Below, piece by piece: positions 34,009 through 41,275 of a stretch of 64,000 bases of DNA. Numbering within the stretch: position 1 is the first letter of the stretch; every line of letters begins with the position of its first letter. Made by a program: the position numbers and the translations under genes. Location of the stretch: positions 124,001 through 188,000 of the forward strand of contig JAHBTJ010000005.1 of NCBI GenBank assembly GCA_019638595.1, read 5' to 3'. The notes below the pieces were generated by a model. The model searched no databases. It was not told where the DNA came from and saw only the letters and a program-made list of their open reading frames with translations. The DNA is from Chitinophagaceae bacterium. Lineage in GTDB: Bacteria; Bacteroidota; Bacteroidia; Chitinophagales; Chitinophagaceae.

Positions 34009-34740
34009 TTAGTCATTGTTCCTGCCTTTTTCCCCGGGATATAAATGCATTACAGGGTCGCTTTGCCAGTATACTTTGGTACGGATATCCATCGCCGTTA
34101 ATTTCCCGTTAAATGCCGCACCGGTATCTACATTCCATACATTGCTTCCCTGCATGGGAACGGTAGTATTGTAATACAGGGTAGGGGTGTGGCCAATGTA
34201 TATTTCGTTGAACAGTTTCAACCTTTTGGGAAACAGCGCTGAATCGGGGGAAATGTCCTTTACGCTGCAGGCGGTTTCCCACAGGGTTCTGTCCCAGCTA
34301 AAATTAGAAGGATATTTTTCGTGCTGCGGGCCATGCATGGATGTAAAGCCTGCATGCACAAAAAGCCTGTTATCGTCGTCAATGTGATACAGCTTCATTT
34401 GTTCAAAAAAATGCAGGTGCTGTTTGCGTTCTTTCGGGGACAAAGCGCTGTAGCTTTTTACGGTGGCTGCTCCTCCATGAAATAACCACGGGTCGTTGGT
34501 TTTGCCGGTACGCAGCCATTCTTCGCACCATTCATCATGGTTACCTTTCAAAAAAATGCAATGTTGTCGTAACGATAGCTCGGTCAGCAGCTCAATCACC
34601 TCTGCCGACTCACTCCATCCATCCACATAGTCACCCAAAAAAATAAGCGTGTCATCTGTTGTTACGCCCGCCCGTTCTACTACCTGCATCAGCGCTCTCA
34701 GTCCGCCGTGTATATCGCCTATCACCAATGTACGTTTCAT
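34009..34740 (-). CDS. PPP-family metallophosphatase (serine/threonine phosphatase / ApaH-like)
   Basis: A 243-residue calcineurin-like phosphatase with the two-metal motifs GDIHG (8-12), GDYVDGW (36-42), GNHDEW (66-71), HAGF (about 128) and GHTP (about 183). Relatives dephosphorylate proteins, dinucleoside polyphosphates or cyclic phosphates. The gene ends the minus-strand NAD operon, 45 bases after kptA. From that place a substrate such as an ADP-ribose phosphate made by KptA is conceivable, but this is a guess. Confidence 0.88.
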   Translation of the reverse strand: MKRTLVIGDIHGGLRALMQVVERAGVTTDDTLIFLGDYVDGWSESAEVIELLTELSLRQHCIFLKGNHDEWCEEWLRTGKTNDPWLFHGGAATVKSYSALSPKERKQHLHFFEQMKLYHIDDDNRLFVHAGFTSMHGPQHEKYPSNFSWDRTLWETACSVKDISPDSALFPKRLKLFNEIYIGHTPTLYYNTTVPMQGSNVWNVDTGAAFNGKLTAMDIRTKVYWQSDPVMHLYPGEKGRNND

Positions 34741-34785
34741 CTGTTAAATATGTTGATCTTCCGGTTAACGTTGTATATGTATGTT

Positions 34786-35331
34786 TTATTCCCTGCAAAT
34801 GTATTCAACAGGTACCTGTTCTGTAAGCCATACTTGATTGGCTGATAAAAAGAAAAGGTATCCCTTTGCAGACATTTCTTTTGCCCGTATAGTAAGGATC
34901 ACCGGCTTACCATGCCGGCTACCTACCGCCTTGGCTGTTTCTTCGGTCGCACTCAGGTGTACATGCTGCCTGCTTTGTTTCTGTAGCCCGTTCTTCAAAA
35001 TACTATCAAGGAAGTGAACAGCAGTGCCATGATACAAAATATCAGGAGGTGTTACAGGTTCAAGGTTTAATTCAATGTCAAGACTATGCCCCTGGTTGGC
35101 ACGGATTTTTGTTTTGTCATCGTTAAATGAAAATCGTTTTTTGTCATTGGTAGTAACTACTTCTTCTAGAAGTGATATGTCAACTCCGTAATTGTAGTTA
35201 CTGTTCATTTTTTCAATGAGCTTCATCGTATCGGCCCATCCATTTTCATCCAGCTTCAAACCTATTGTTTCAGGTTTATGACGAAGTACCAGGCTCATGA
35301 GTTTGCTGATATGTTTCAAATTGTCTTTCAT
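34786..35331 (-). CDS. kptA: RNA 2'-phosphotransferase, KptA/Tpt1 family
   Basis: A 181-residue enzyme that transfers an internal 2'-phosphate of RNA to NAD, giving ADP-ribose 1'',2''-cyclic phosphate and nicotinamide. I start it at 35331 (MKDNLKHISK), giving the usual length; the longer frame runs into NADAR. R17-H18 (LVLRHKPE), R77 (RANQGHS) and R121 (SRQHVHLS) sit where the Arg-His-Arg-Arg tetrad of Tpt1 is expected, and YHGT is at 100-103. Start and NADAR stop overlap as ATGA, so translation is coupled. Related enzymes can also ADP-ribosylate 5'-phosphorylated RNA ends. Confidence 0.9.
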   Translation of the reverse strand: MKDNLKHISKLMSLVLRHKPETIGLKLDENGWADTMKLIEKMNSNYNYGVDISLLEEVVTTNDKKRFSFNDDKTKIRANQGHSLDIELNLEPVTPPDILYHGTAVHFLDSILKNGLQKQSRQHVHLSATEETAKAVGSRHGKPVILTIRAKEMSAKGYLFFLSANQVWLTEQVPVEYICRE

Positions 35332-35870
35332 ATTTCTTTGAGTATGTCTCTTACTTCCATCAGGGCAAAGCCCAATAAATTGGTTCCCTGCCATTTGAAT
35401 GGATCGGTTTCATAATCTTTTATTCCAATTCCCCATATATTATCAAAGGGGCTTGCTTCTACAATGATTGCATCTTTTGTATTTACCAGGAACTGTTTTA
35501 AAGCTGAATGCTGAGAAAATTTAAGCCTGTTGCCTTCAACCACATATTGGTATGCATTCTTTTGCCATTGTTCAGGATTAAAATTTCTAACAGCTCTGCC
35601 TGCTTTTTTTGCATTGGCCGGGCTATCGTCGGATAGTATGTTTTTGAGTTGAAGATCATCACTGAACAGTATTGCTTTTTTAGCCATCATCCAATGTTCT
35701 GTCGTAGCATAAGTTATGCCATCGGCTACAAACGCGGCGGGATACCATTGACTAAAACATGATTTGTCAACTATCTGGCCGCTCTTTGGCGTATGCCCCC
35801 AAAAGAAAATATATTCGTTGTTTTTATTGATGGCATACTGCTGCTGTAGCCATGGTAAAGTATATTTCAT
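35328..35870 (-). CDS. NADAR-family protein (YbiA-like ADP-ribose hydrolase fold)
   Basis: A 180-residue NADAR domain with the motifs EYIFFWGH, FSQWYPAAF, TTEHWMMAKKAILF, and the closing FDNIWGIGIKDYE with TNLLGFALMEVR. Relatives act on N-glycosidic bonds, in riboflavin intermediates or in guanine-linked ADP-ribose on DNA; some work as antitoxins to DarT-like enzymes. No DarT-like toxin is in the window. It lies 9 bases after DUF4291 and overlaps kptA by 4 bases, so the three form one coupled block. Confidence 0.9.
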   Translation of the reverse strand: MKYTLPWLQQQYAINKNNEYIFFWGHTPKSGQIVDKSCFSQWYPAAFVADGITYATTEHWMMAKKAILFSDDLQLKNILSDDSPANAKKAGRAVRNFNPEQWQKNAYQYVVEGNRLKFSQHSALKQFLVNTKDAIIVEASPFDNIWGIGIKDYETDPFKWQGTNLLGFALMEVRDILKEI

Positions 35871-35879
35871 GTGTCTTCA

Positions 35880-36524
35880 TTAAATAGTATTTGAGCTGAT
35901 TCCAATTCTTTTTTCAATTGCAGGGTCGTTTAAATGCAGGATCGTTTCGTAAGGTACATCCAATTGTTTTACATTGCCTTGCTGTATTTTCCTGTATTCA
36001 TTCTTTACAAACTCAGTGATGTCTTCAATTTTAATGCTCCATTCGGAGCAAAACTGTTTAAGTATGTCTCCTTTCATTCCAATCTGGATCGCTTTTCTGG
36101 CTTCTTTATTTCCGAAAGGATCATGATCAGGATCCCATTGAAGCCTTACTTCGGTTTTGGCCAGCTCAAGCTTCCATGCCGCTTCCGAAGGATATACGCT
36201 ATCGTCGAAAGAAGAAATGGTTGCCTGCTGTAAAATTGTTTTAAAATGAACAACAGGCAGCGTGATCGCCAATATCTTTTCCTGGTTTTCTTTGGTTCCC
36301 CATCCTGACCGATGCATCATCCACAAAAAGCCGGGTTTAATCCATGACATCCGGTTGAAGCTATAATCACTTCCTCCCAATCTTTGATGTCCGACTGCAT
36401 ATTCTGCAATTTTATGATTGTATGCCTGGTAAACAATAATATTGTCGTTTTCTACGCTACCCATTATTTGCTTACCTGTTTTGGGTAATCTCTGCTTCTG
36501 TACTGTATATTGCTCTGTCTTCAT
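35880..36524 (-). CDS. DUF4291 protein
   Basis: A 214-residue protein with the conserved blocks of DUF4291: NIIVYQAYNHKIAEYAV, the very conserved FNRMSWIKPGFLWMMHRSGW (about 56-75), EVRLQWDPDHDPFG (about 128-141) and RKAIQIGMKG. No biochemical function is known to me. The frame begins at 36524 and overlaps the nicotinamide phosphoribosyltransferase gene by 53 bases. That start is favoured because the residues before MGSV (QKQRLPKTGKQI) resemble the family N-terminus; an ATG at 36464 would avoid the overlap. Context points to NAD or ADP-ribose chemistry. Confidence 0.85.
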   Translation of the reverse strand: MKTEQYTVQKQRLPKTGKQIMGSVENDNIIVYQAYNHKIAEYAVGHQRLGGSDYSFNRMSWIKPGFLWMMHRSGWGTKENQEKILAITLPVVHFKTILQQATISSFDDSVYPSEAAWKLELAKTEVRLQWDPDHDPFGNKEARKAIQIGMKGDILKQFCSEWSIKIEDITEFVKNEYRKIQQGNVKQLDVPYETILHLNDPAIEKRIGISSNTI

Positions 36525-37986
36525 ACATTGAAATTTTTTCTATCAATCTTTCTCTTATATCTGCCAGCGTGTACTCCTTTACCAGCTTCCCGTTTTTATA
36601 TACTGTTTTAAGCTCGCTTTGCGCTTCTTCCTTCCAGCTCACCTTATCATACAATACATAACGTCCGCCTTCCTGTTTTACCTGTAACAATCCGGTAGCC
36701 GATTTTTTGGTGCCATCGTCGGTAACAGGATTTTTAAAAATATTCCTGCTTTCACCGCCTATTTCCACGTAGGTAGCCTTCATGGCAAGCCCGAATGTAT
36801 CGCGGGTATTGTATTGATAGGTGTAGCTGCCTACCCCCAGTACTACCTGGCTGGCAAATCCTTTTTGCTGTAAGCCCCTGCATATCGCATCGGCTCTTTC
36901 CAGGTTAATGCTGTCGCCATAAATGGCTCCTATATGCGGGTCGAGCAATTTATATCCTTTATTGGTAAGGGTTCCTCCAAAAACATCCCATAACAGCTCT
37001 GTTACTCCTTTTTGCTCAGCGATTGTTTTACCATCGGGGTTGCCGCAAATAATTTTTACAGGATCGCCACTGTCGGGACGGATCACTACCTTGCCGTTAC
37101 GTTGTAGTATAATGTCTTTCAGTGCAGGTAAATATTCTGTGCATACTTTCCACAGATCCCAGGTATCGCTTACGATGCTTACAATGCCTGTTGGATATAC
37201 CTCCGTTATCAGCCGCCTGAAAGTTTCCAGCTCACCATCTTTGTTGCCGCTGCACATCACACTGTGTTCCGTAGCCGCTACGCTGCCGCCTATCAGTTCC
37301 TTTTCCGCATCGGCGTTGTAATATTGTTCCAGTGCGTCAATGGCGGGGATGCTGTCGGTGCCGCTAAATGAGGTAAGATGTCCCATACCACTGATGATAG
37401 CGCTTTCAAAGCTGCTCATGCCCCGGAAGCTGAAATCATGCGCCTGCCATTGTATAAGATCTGCAGACATACCTGTTTTTTGAGCGTAATGAGTAAGCAG
37501 CTTTTTATACTGGTAAGCTATAGTGGCGCTGGTGCAGGCCTGCCAGGTAACAGCCGATAAAATGGTTTCAAGAAAATTGGTCAGCCAGTAAAATTCAGGG
37601 AGTGTATTCACTACCGTGAGACAGGGCACCCGCATTGGCACCAGGCTGCCCTCCGGAAGCGCTTTTATTTCAACAGGCAAATAGCCAAGGTCGTACAGCT
37701 TTTCAAGGTGCGAATAATCCGGTAATTCCCCTATGGAAGTGCGCATTCTTCTTTTATAATCATTCATCACTTTTTCTTTCGGCTGCTCAAAAAAATTTTC
37801 CGAAAAATATTTTACCAGGTACTCTTTGATAAAATACTGTAATCCAAAAAATACCATTTCATCCACTTCCTTTAAACGGCTTTTGCGGGGAGTAAGGTTG
37901 CTGTACACTAAAGTAGTGTGTGGCGGATATTGAAATATATGTCCAACCTTATAGTAATCGGTTAATAAAAACGGATTTGTTTTCAT
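36472..37986 (-). CDS. nicotinamide phosphoribosyltransferase family (Nampt, or possibly Namat)
   Basis: A 504-residue protein that aligns along its length with human NAMPT (491). I can match F185, R188, D211 (FSGTDS), H241 (ATEHS), R303 and D305 (VIRPDSGDP) to human F193, R196, D219, H247, R311 and D313, so the nicotinamide pocket and the phosphoryl site are kept. The classical reaction makes NMN from nicotinamide and PRPP. In NARP1 pathways a close relative (Namat) uses ADP-ribose pyrophosphate instead and makes NAD directly. The sequence alone does not decide. The neighbour is a short PRPP-synthetase-like gene. Confidence 0.93.
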   Translation of the reverse strand: MKTNPFLLTDYYKVGHIFQYPPHTTLVYSNLTPRKSRLKEVDEMVFFGLQYFIKEYLVKYFSENFFEQPKEKVMNDYKRRMRTSIGELPDYSHLEKLYDLGYLPVEIKALPEGSLVPMRVPCLTVVNTLPEFYWLTNFLETILSAVTWQACTSATIAYQYKKLLTHYAQKTGMSADLIQWQAHDFSFRGMSSFESAIISGMGHLTSFSGTDSIPAIDALEQYYNADAEKELIGGSVAATEHSVMCSGNKDGELETFRRLITEVYPTGIVSIVSDTWDLWKVCTEYLPALKDIILQRNGKVVIRPDSGDPVKIICGNPDGKTIAEQKGVTELLWDVFGGTLTNKGYKLLDPHIGAIYGDSINLERADAICRGLQQKGFASQVVLGVGSYTYQYNTRDTFGLAMKATYVEIGGESRNIFKNPVTDDGTKKSATGLLQVKQEGGRYVLYDKVSWKEEAQSELKTVYKNGKLVKEYTLADIRERLIEKISMYEDRAIYSTEAEITQNR

Positions 37987-38047
37987 GAGTTTTAATTTAT
38001 TTATTGCTTGTGTATAGTATAGGATACATGCAGGTTGTATTATGCGG

Positions 38048-38845
38048 TCAGGGCTCCGGTATGGCAGCTATTGTTTTCACAATGCCCGATTTGTACGATT
38101 TGTTGAAACTGTCGCTTACGATGACCTGGTTGAATTTTTGCTCCAGCGCGGCAAAGCCTTTGGAGAAGATACCATGACTTACGATTAGTGTAAGATGCGC
38201 CGGCTTTATTTTTTCCGCTATCGCGAGAAAGGTCGCTCCTCCGTCGCATATATCATCTATGATCACACAATTCCTGTTTTCACATTCCCCGGGCTCCAGC
38301 ACTTCCAGGGTAAGCCTGCCGGTAGCAAGATCCCTGTTTTTGCTGCAATACACAATGTCTTTCAGGTTTTTGTTCCACTCAAAATATTTCCCCACTTTTT
38401 TAGCCGCACCGGCATCGGGGCAGATCAGCACAGCGTTTTCAAGCTGGTATTGCTCTACCATTTGCCTGTTGGAAATATTGACTGCGTTTTTTATCAGTAA
38501 GGAGGATACTTCCGAGTGTACATCAAACAGCCATACTTTGGCAAAGCCGCAACTATTGATAAGATCTGCTATCACTTTTATATCAATGCTGTCGCCGTGC
38601 TGCATCAGCCTGTCGTAGCGTGCTGCCATCAGGTAGGGTATGACCAGTAATTTTTTTACCGCAAACAGGTTGTCGAGCGCGTTGGCTGTTTGCAGCAACT
38701 GTATTACTTTGGCGCTGTCGGTAAGCGAGCAAATCACTTTCACCTCATCACCTTCTTCAATGCCCTGTATATTCACATGGGGCTGGTTATCGGGAAACAG
38801 CGTAAACCGGATGCCTTCGGCTGTATTCAGGTTGATCGTTTTCAT
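38048..38845 (-). CDS. short PRPP-synthetase-like kinase (Prs-like, possibly an ADP-ribose pyrophosphokinase)
   Basis: A 265-residue protein of the ribose-phosphate pyrophosphokinase family; normal Prs has about 315. It keeps RYDR (76-79), FDVHSE (108-112, for the RQDR-DLH type ATP site) and the PRPP loop IIDDICDGGAT (195-205). It lacks about 20 residues at the N-terminus, and the FSDGE region is divergent. The flexible-loop KRR is replaced by SKNRD (168-172). It is 61 bases from the Nampt-like gene, with a perfect NrtR-type box right upstream of its ATG. It could make PRPP, or ADPR-pyrophosphate for NAD rebuilding. Confidence 0.85.
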   Translation of the reverse strand: MKTINLNTAEGIRFTLFPDNQPHVNIQGIEEGDEVKVICSLTDSAKVIQLLQTANALDNLFAVKKLLVIPYLMAARYDRLMQHGDSIDIKVIADLINSCGFAKVWLFDVHSEVSSLLIKNAVNISNRQMVEQYQLENAVLICPDAGAAKKVGKYFEWNKNLKDIVYCSKNRDLATGRLTLEVLEPGECENRNCVIIDDICDGGATFLAIAEKIKPAHLTLIVSHGIFSKGFAALEQKFNQVIVSDSFNKSYKSGIVKTIAAIPEP

Positions 38846-38849
38846 ATAT

Positions 38850-38870
38850 TTTGCTTAATTATGAAGCAAA
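38850..38870. promoter_or_regulatory. putative NrtR operator 1
   Basis: TTTGCTT-N7-AAGCAAA has perfect 7-base arms. It lies 4 bases upstream of the Prs-like start codon. Confidence 0.7.
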
Positions 38871-38897
38871 TTTAACCACTCGTTTTGGAATATGCAA

Positions 38898-38922
38898 ATT
38901 TTGCTTATAAATAAAGCAAAAT
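38898..38922. promoter_or_regulatory. putative NrtR operator 2
   Basis: ATTTTGCTT-N7-AAGCAAAAT has perfect 9-base arms. Its centre is 50 bases from that of operator 1, in the gap between nrtR and the Prs-like gene. Confidence 0.75.
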
Positions 38923-38961
38923 AAGCTGTATAACATAATTGAAAATTAAAAGGTGGGAGGG

Positions 38962-39654
38962 TTATATTTCGAAGTGAAAACCTTCTTTCAGCAGCTCTTT
39001 GTAGCGGTGTGCATTGAACCTGAACATTTTACCGGGTCTTCCTTTTCCTTCCGGCCTGGATAATTCGCCCGTTTCTTCTAAAAAGCCGAACGATAATATT
39101 TTTTTGCTGAAATTTCGCCGGTTGAGCTCCCGGTCCAGCAGGGCGGTATACAATTTTTCGAGGTCGGAGAATGGGAATTTTTTGTCGAGCAATTCAAAGC
39201 CGATGGGCTGGTAGCGCACTTTATTACGCAGGCGTTCTATAGCGGTGGCCAGTATTTTTTTATGATCGAAGGCGAGCGCCGGCAGTTTTTTAATATTGAA
39301 CCATTTCGCATTTTCCGCGTCGGTGCTTGCTTTCAGTTCCTGGTATTGACTGGTTTTTACCAGGCCGAAATACGATATGGCAATAATGCGTTGCCGGGGA
39401 TCCCGCCCGGGATCCCCGAAGGTATACAACTGCTCCAGGTAATTTACCTCAATGCCTGTTTCTTCCAGCAATTCCCTGCGCACGGCTTCTTCCAGCGATT
39501 CGTCTTCCAGCACAAAGCCCCCGGGTATGGCCCAACTGTTTTTAAAAGGGTCATATTTACGCTGGATCAATAAAACGGAAACGCCGTCGTTTTTAGCATA
39601 TCCAAAAACGATAGCGTCTACCGCAACTTTTATGTGGGATGCGCTATTTTGCAT
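38962..39654 (-). CDS. nrtR: NrtR-type regulator (Nudix domain plus winged helix)
   Basis: A 230-residue regulator. The N-terminal Nudix domain carries a complete Nudix box (G46-x5-E52-x7-R60-E61-x2-E64-E65-x-G67-I68). The C-terminal part (about 150-225) is a winged helix of NrtR type, with YTALLDRELNRRNFSKKI and ending GRPGKMFRFNAHRYKELL. NrtR proteins repress NAD synthesis genes and sense ADP-ribose through the Nudix domain. Many have lost the catalytic box, so an intact one suggests that it may also hydrolyse a ligand. A third operator covers its own start codon. Confidence 0.88.
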   Translation of the reverse strand: MQNSASHIKVAVDAIVFGYAKNDGVSVLLIQRKYDPFKNSWAIPGGFVLEDESLEEAVRRELLEETGIEVNYLEQLYTFGDPGRDPRQRIIAISYFGLVKTSQYQELKASTDAENAKWFNIKKLPALAFDHKKILATAIERLRNKVRYQPIGFELLDKKFPFSDLEKLYTALLDRELNRRNFSKKILSFGFLEETGELSRPEGKGRPGKMFRFNAHRYKELLKEGFHFEI

Positions 39655-39670
39655 ATAATTAAAGCAAAAT
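39646..39670. promoter_or_regulatory. putative NrtR operator 3, over the nrtR start codon
   Basis: ATTTTGCAT-N7-AAGCAAAAT has one mismatched pair. It contains the nrtR ATG (39652-39654 on the minus strand) and ends one base before the ATG of the divergent fusion gene at 39672. Confidence 0.65.
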
Positions 39671-39671
39671 T

Positions 39672-41264
39672 ATGTATTTATTAATTCCGGGAAGGCATCC
39701 GCTGCTTACAAAATTTCAGCAGCGTTATTTAACACAGCTCATTAATAAGGGCTTGCATTCAGTGAGGGATATATATGGCAATCCTGTTCAGTGTACGGAG
39801 CCGGTAGACGCGGTCATTTTCGCGGTTACATCTGCCAATCACTCCAATACGCGACGCAATCCTTTGGCTTTTTACCTGCGCGCCATTACTATAGAAGCCA
39901 TGTCGGAGCAACTACAGGCGCCCGCATACATTTATGGCATTGACGATGTGGGCAGCCTGCCGGGATTTGCCGAATATACTATTAAGCGGATCAAACATGA
40001 AAGCGATGGTTTTTTGAATTGTACGCCTCAAAACACCCTGGTAATATGCTCAACGCCCGTGCTTCGTTTATACGAGGCGCTTGGTTTCACAATTTTGCCT
40101 GCTGAGTTGGGTAATATCAATACCTGGGAGCATAAGGAAACGATGCCCTGGGACCTGGTGGAGCATATTGCCGGGAGCAGTAACTGGCTGGAAGATGATT
40201 TTGTGAAAAAGGAAATGAATGAAGCGGCGTATAAGGTTTGGAAAAAATACCGCCTGGGCGAGAGGGTACAATTGCTGTTCAGGGATCACATGATCAGCAG
40301 CGACGGCGATTTAACGGAAACACGCGATTACAATGTATATGTAAGGCAGATGGATGATATAGCGGGCCTGAAATACAATGAAACGGCGAGGTTTTTAAAA
40401 CCCGGCAGGATAGGGGATATAGGGTGCGCGGTAGGCAGTTGGATAAAGCTGGCCGCTATGGATGAAAACCTGCGGGAAAGCGATCTGTATGGAATAGAAG
40501 TGAGCCGTCATCTGTTTGAAATATGCCGCCAGCGCAAAGAGAACGGGGAGTTCAAAAATCCCTTTGTATTCTTTTCGCAAAAAAACGCTGTTACGGGGCT
40601 GGTTTTTGATAAAGATTCCATGAATACCATTCATACTTCTTCGCTTACCCATGAAATTGAGTCGTACGGAAGTCGTGAAGACCTGCTGCAATTTATTAAA
40701 AACCGCTACCTGGAACTGGCGCCGGGCGGAGTTTGGGTGAACAGGGATGTGGTGGCGCCTTTTGATAAAGATAAGCAGGTATACATGCAGTTGGCTGAAA
40801 CAGATGGCGCCAATGACGATCCTTACCTGGTGTTCAACGACCGGGAAGCATTTTCGGATTACCTGCAATCTTTGTCTACATATGCCCGGTTCCTGCGTTT
40901 TGCCAAAGACTTCAGGGGCACGGAAGGATATCGTTTTTCATACGAAAAAATAAAAATAGAGGGGCAATGGTACCTGAAGCTGGCATTAAAGGATGCCGCT
41001 GAATTTTTAAGCCGTAAAGACTACACAGACAACTGGCAAAGTGAAATGCATGAAACATTCTGTTTCTGGGATTTTAATGACTGGCAGGAGCAGCTTTCGG
41101 CTGCAGGGTTTCATATACATCCCGATTCTTCCGCCTTTACCAACCAGTGGATCGTTGATAACCGCTGGAAAGGCAAAGCCGCTCTGTTTGAATGGAAGAA
41201 TGGAAGGCTGATCCCTATGGATTTTCCTGTAACGCACATGATATTGGTTGGGATGAAAGCGTAG
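39672..41264 (+). CDS. fusion of a degenerate NadM-like nucleotidyltransferase and a SAM methyltransferase
   Basis: A 530-residue protein. Residues 1-195 resemble archaeal NMN adenylyltransferase (NadM): IPGRHPLLTKFQ sits where GRFQPFHKGH is expected. SANHSNTRRNPLAFYLR (54-70) matches the SAQ-S-T-NPF-R block, and STPVLRLYEALGFTILP (127-143) the NPLV-LFEERG block. Both catalytic histidines appear lost (T13, Q16). Residues about 235-410 are a class I methyltransferase with GDIGCAVGSW (248-257). The role may be sensing, methylation of an NAD intermediate, or a new reaction. It is divergent from nrtR and shares operator 3. Confidence 0.6.
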   Translation: MYLLIPGRHPLLTKFQQRYLTQLINKGLHSVRDIYGNPVQCTEPVDAVIFAVTSANHSNTRRNPLAFYLRAITIEAMSEQLQAPAYIYGIDDVGSLPGFAEYTIKRIKHESDGFLNCTPQNTLVICSTPVLRLYEALGFTILPAELGNINTWEHKETMPWDLVEHIAGSSNWLEDDFVKKEMNEAAYKVWKKYRLGERVQLLFRDHMISSDGDLTETRDYNVYVRQMDDIAGLKYNETARFLKPGRIGDIGCAVGSWIKLAAMDENLRESDLYGIEVSRHLFEICRQRKENGEFKNPFVFFSQKNAVTGLVFDKDSMNTIHTSSLTHEIESYGSREDLLQFIKNRYLELAPGGVWVNRDVVAPFDKDKQVYMQLAETDGANDDPYLVFNDREAFSDYLQSLSTYARFLRFAKDFRGTEGYRFSYEKIKIEGQWYLKLALKDAAEFLSRKDYTDNWQSEMHETFCFWDFNDWQEQLSAAGFHIHPDSSAFTNQWIVDNRWKGKAALFEWKNGRLIPMDFPVTHMILVGMKA

Positions 41265-41275
41265 GCTTCTCCTCG

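Noticed and set aside
34786-39654. A phage- or plasmid-borne NAD module
   Set aside because: No integrase, att repeat, tRNA or phage gene is nearby, and the base composition looks like that of the neighbours. Transfer is possible but not shown.
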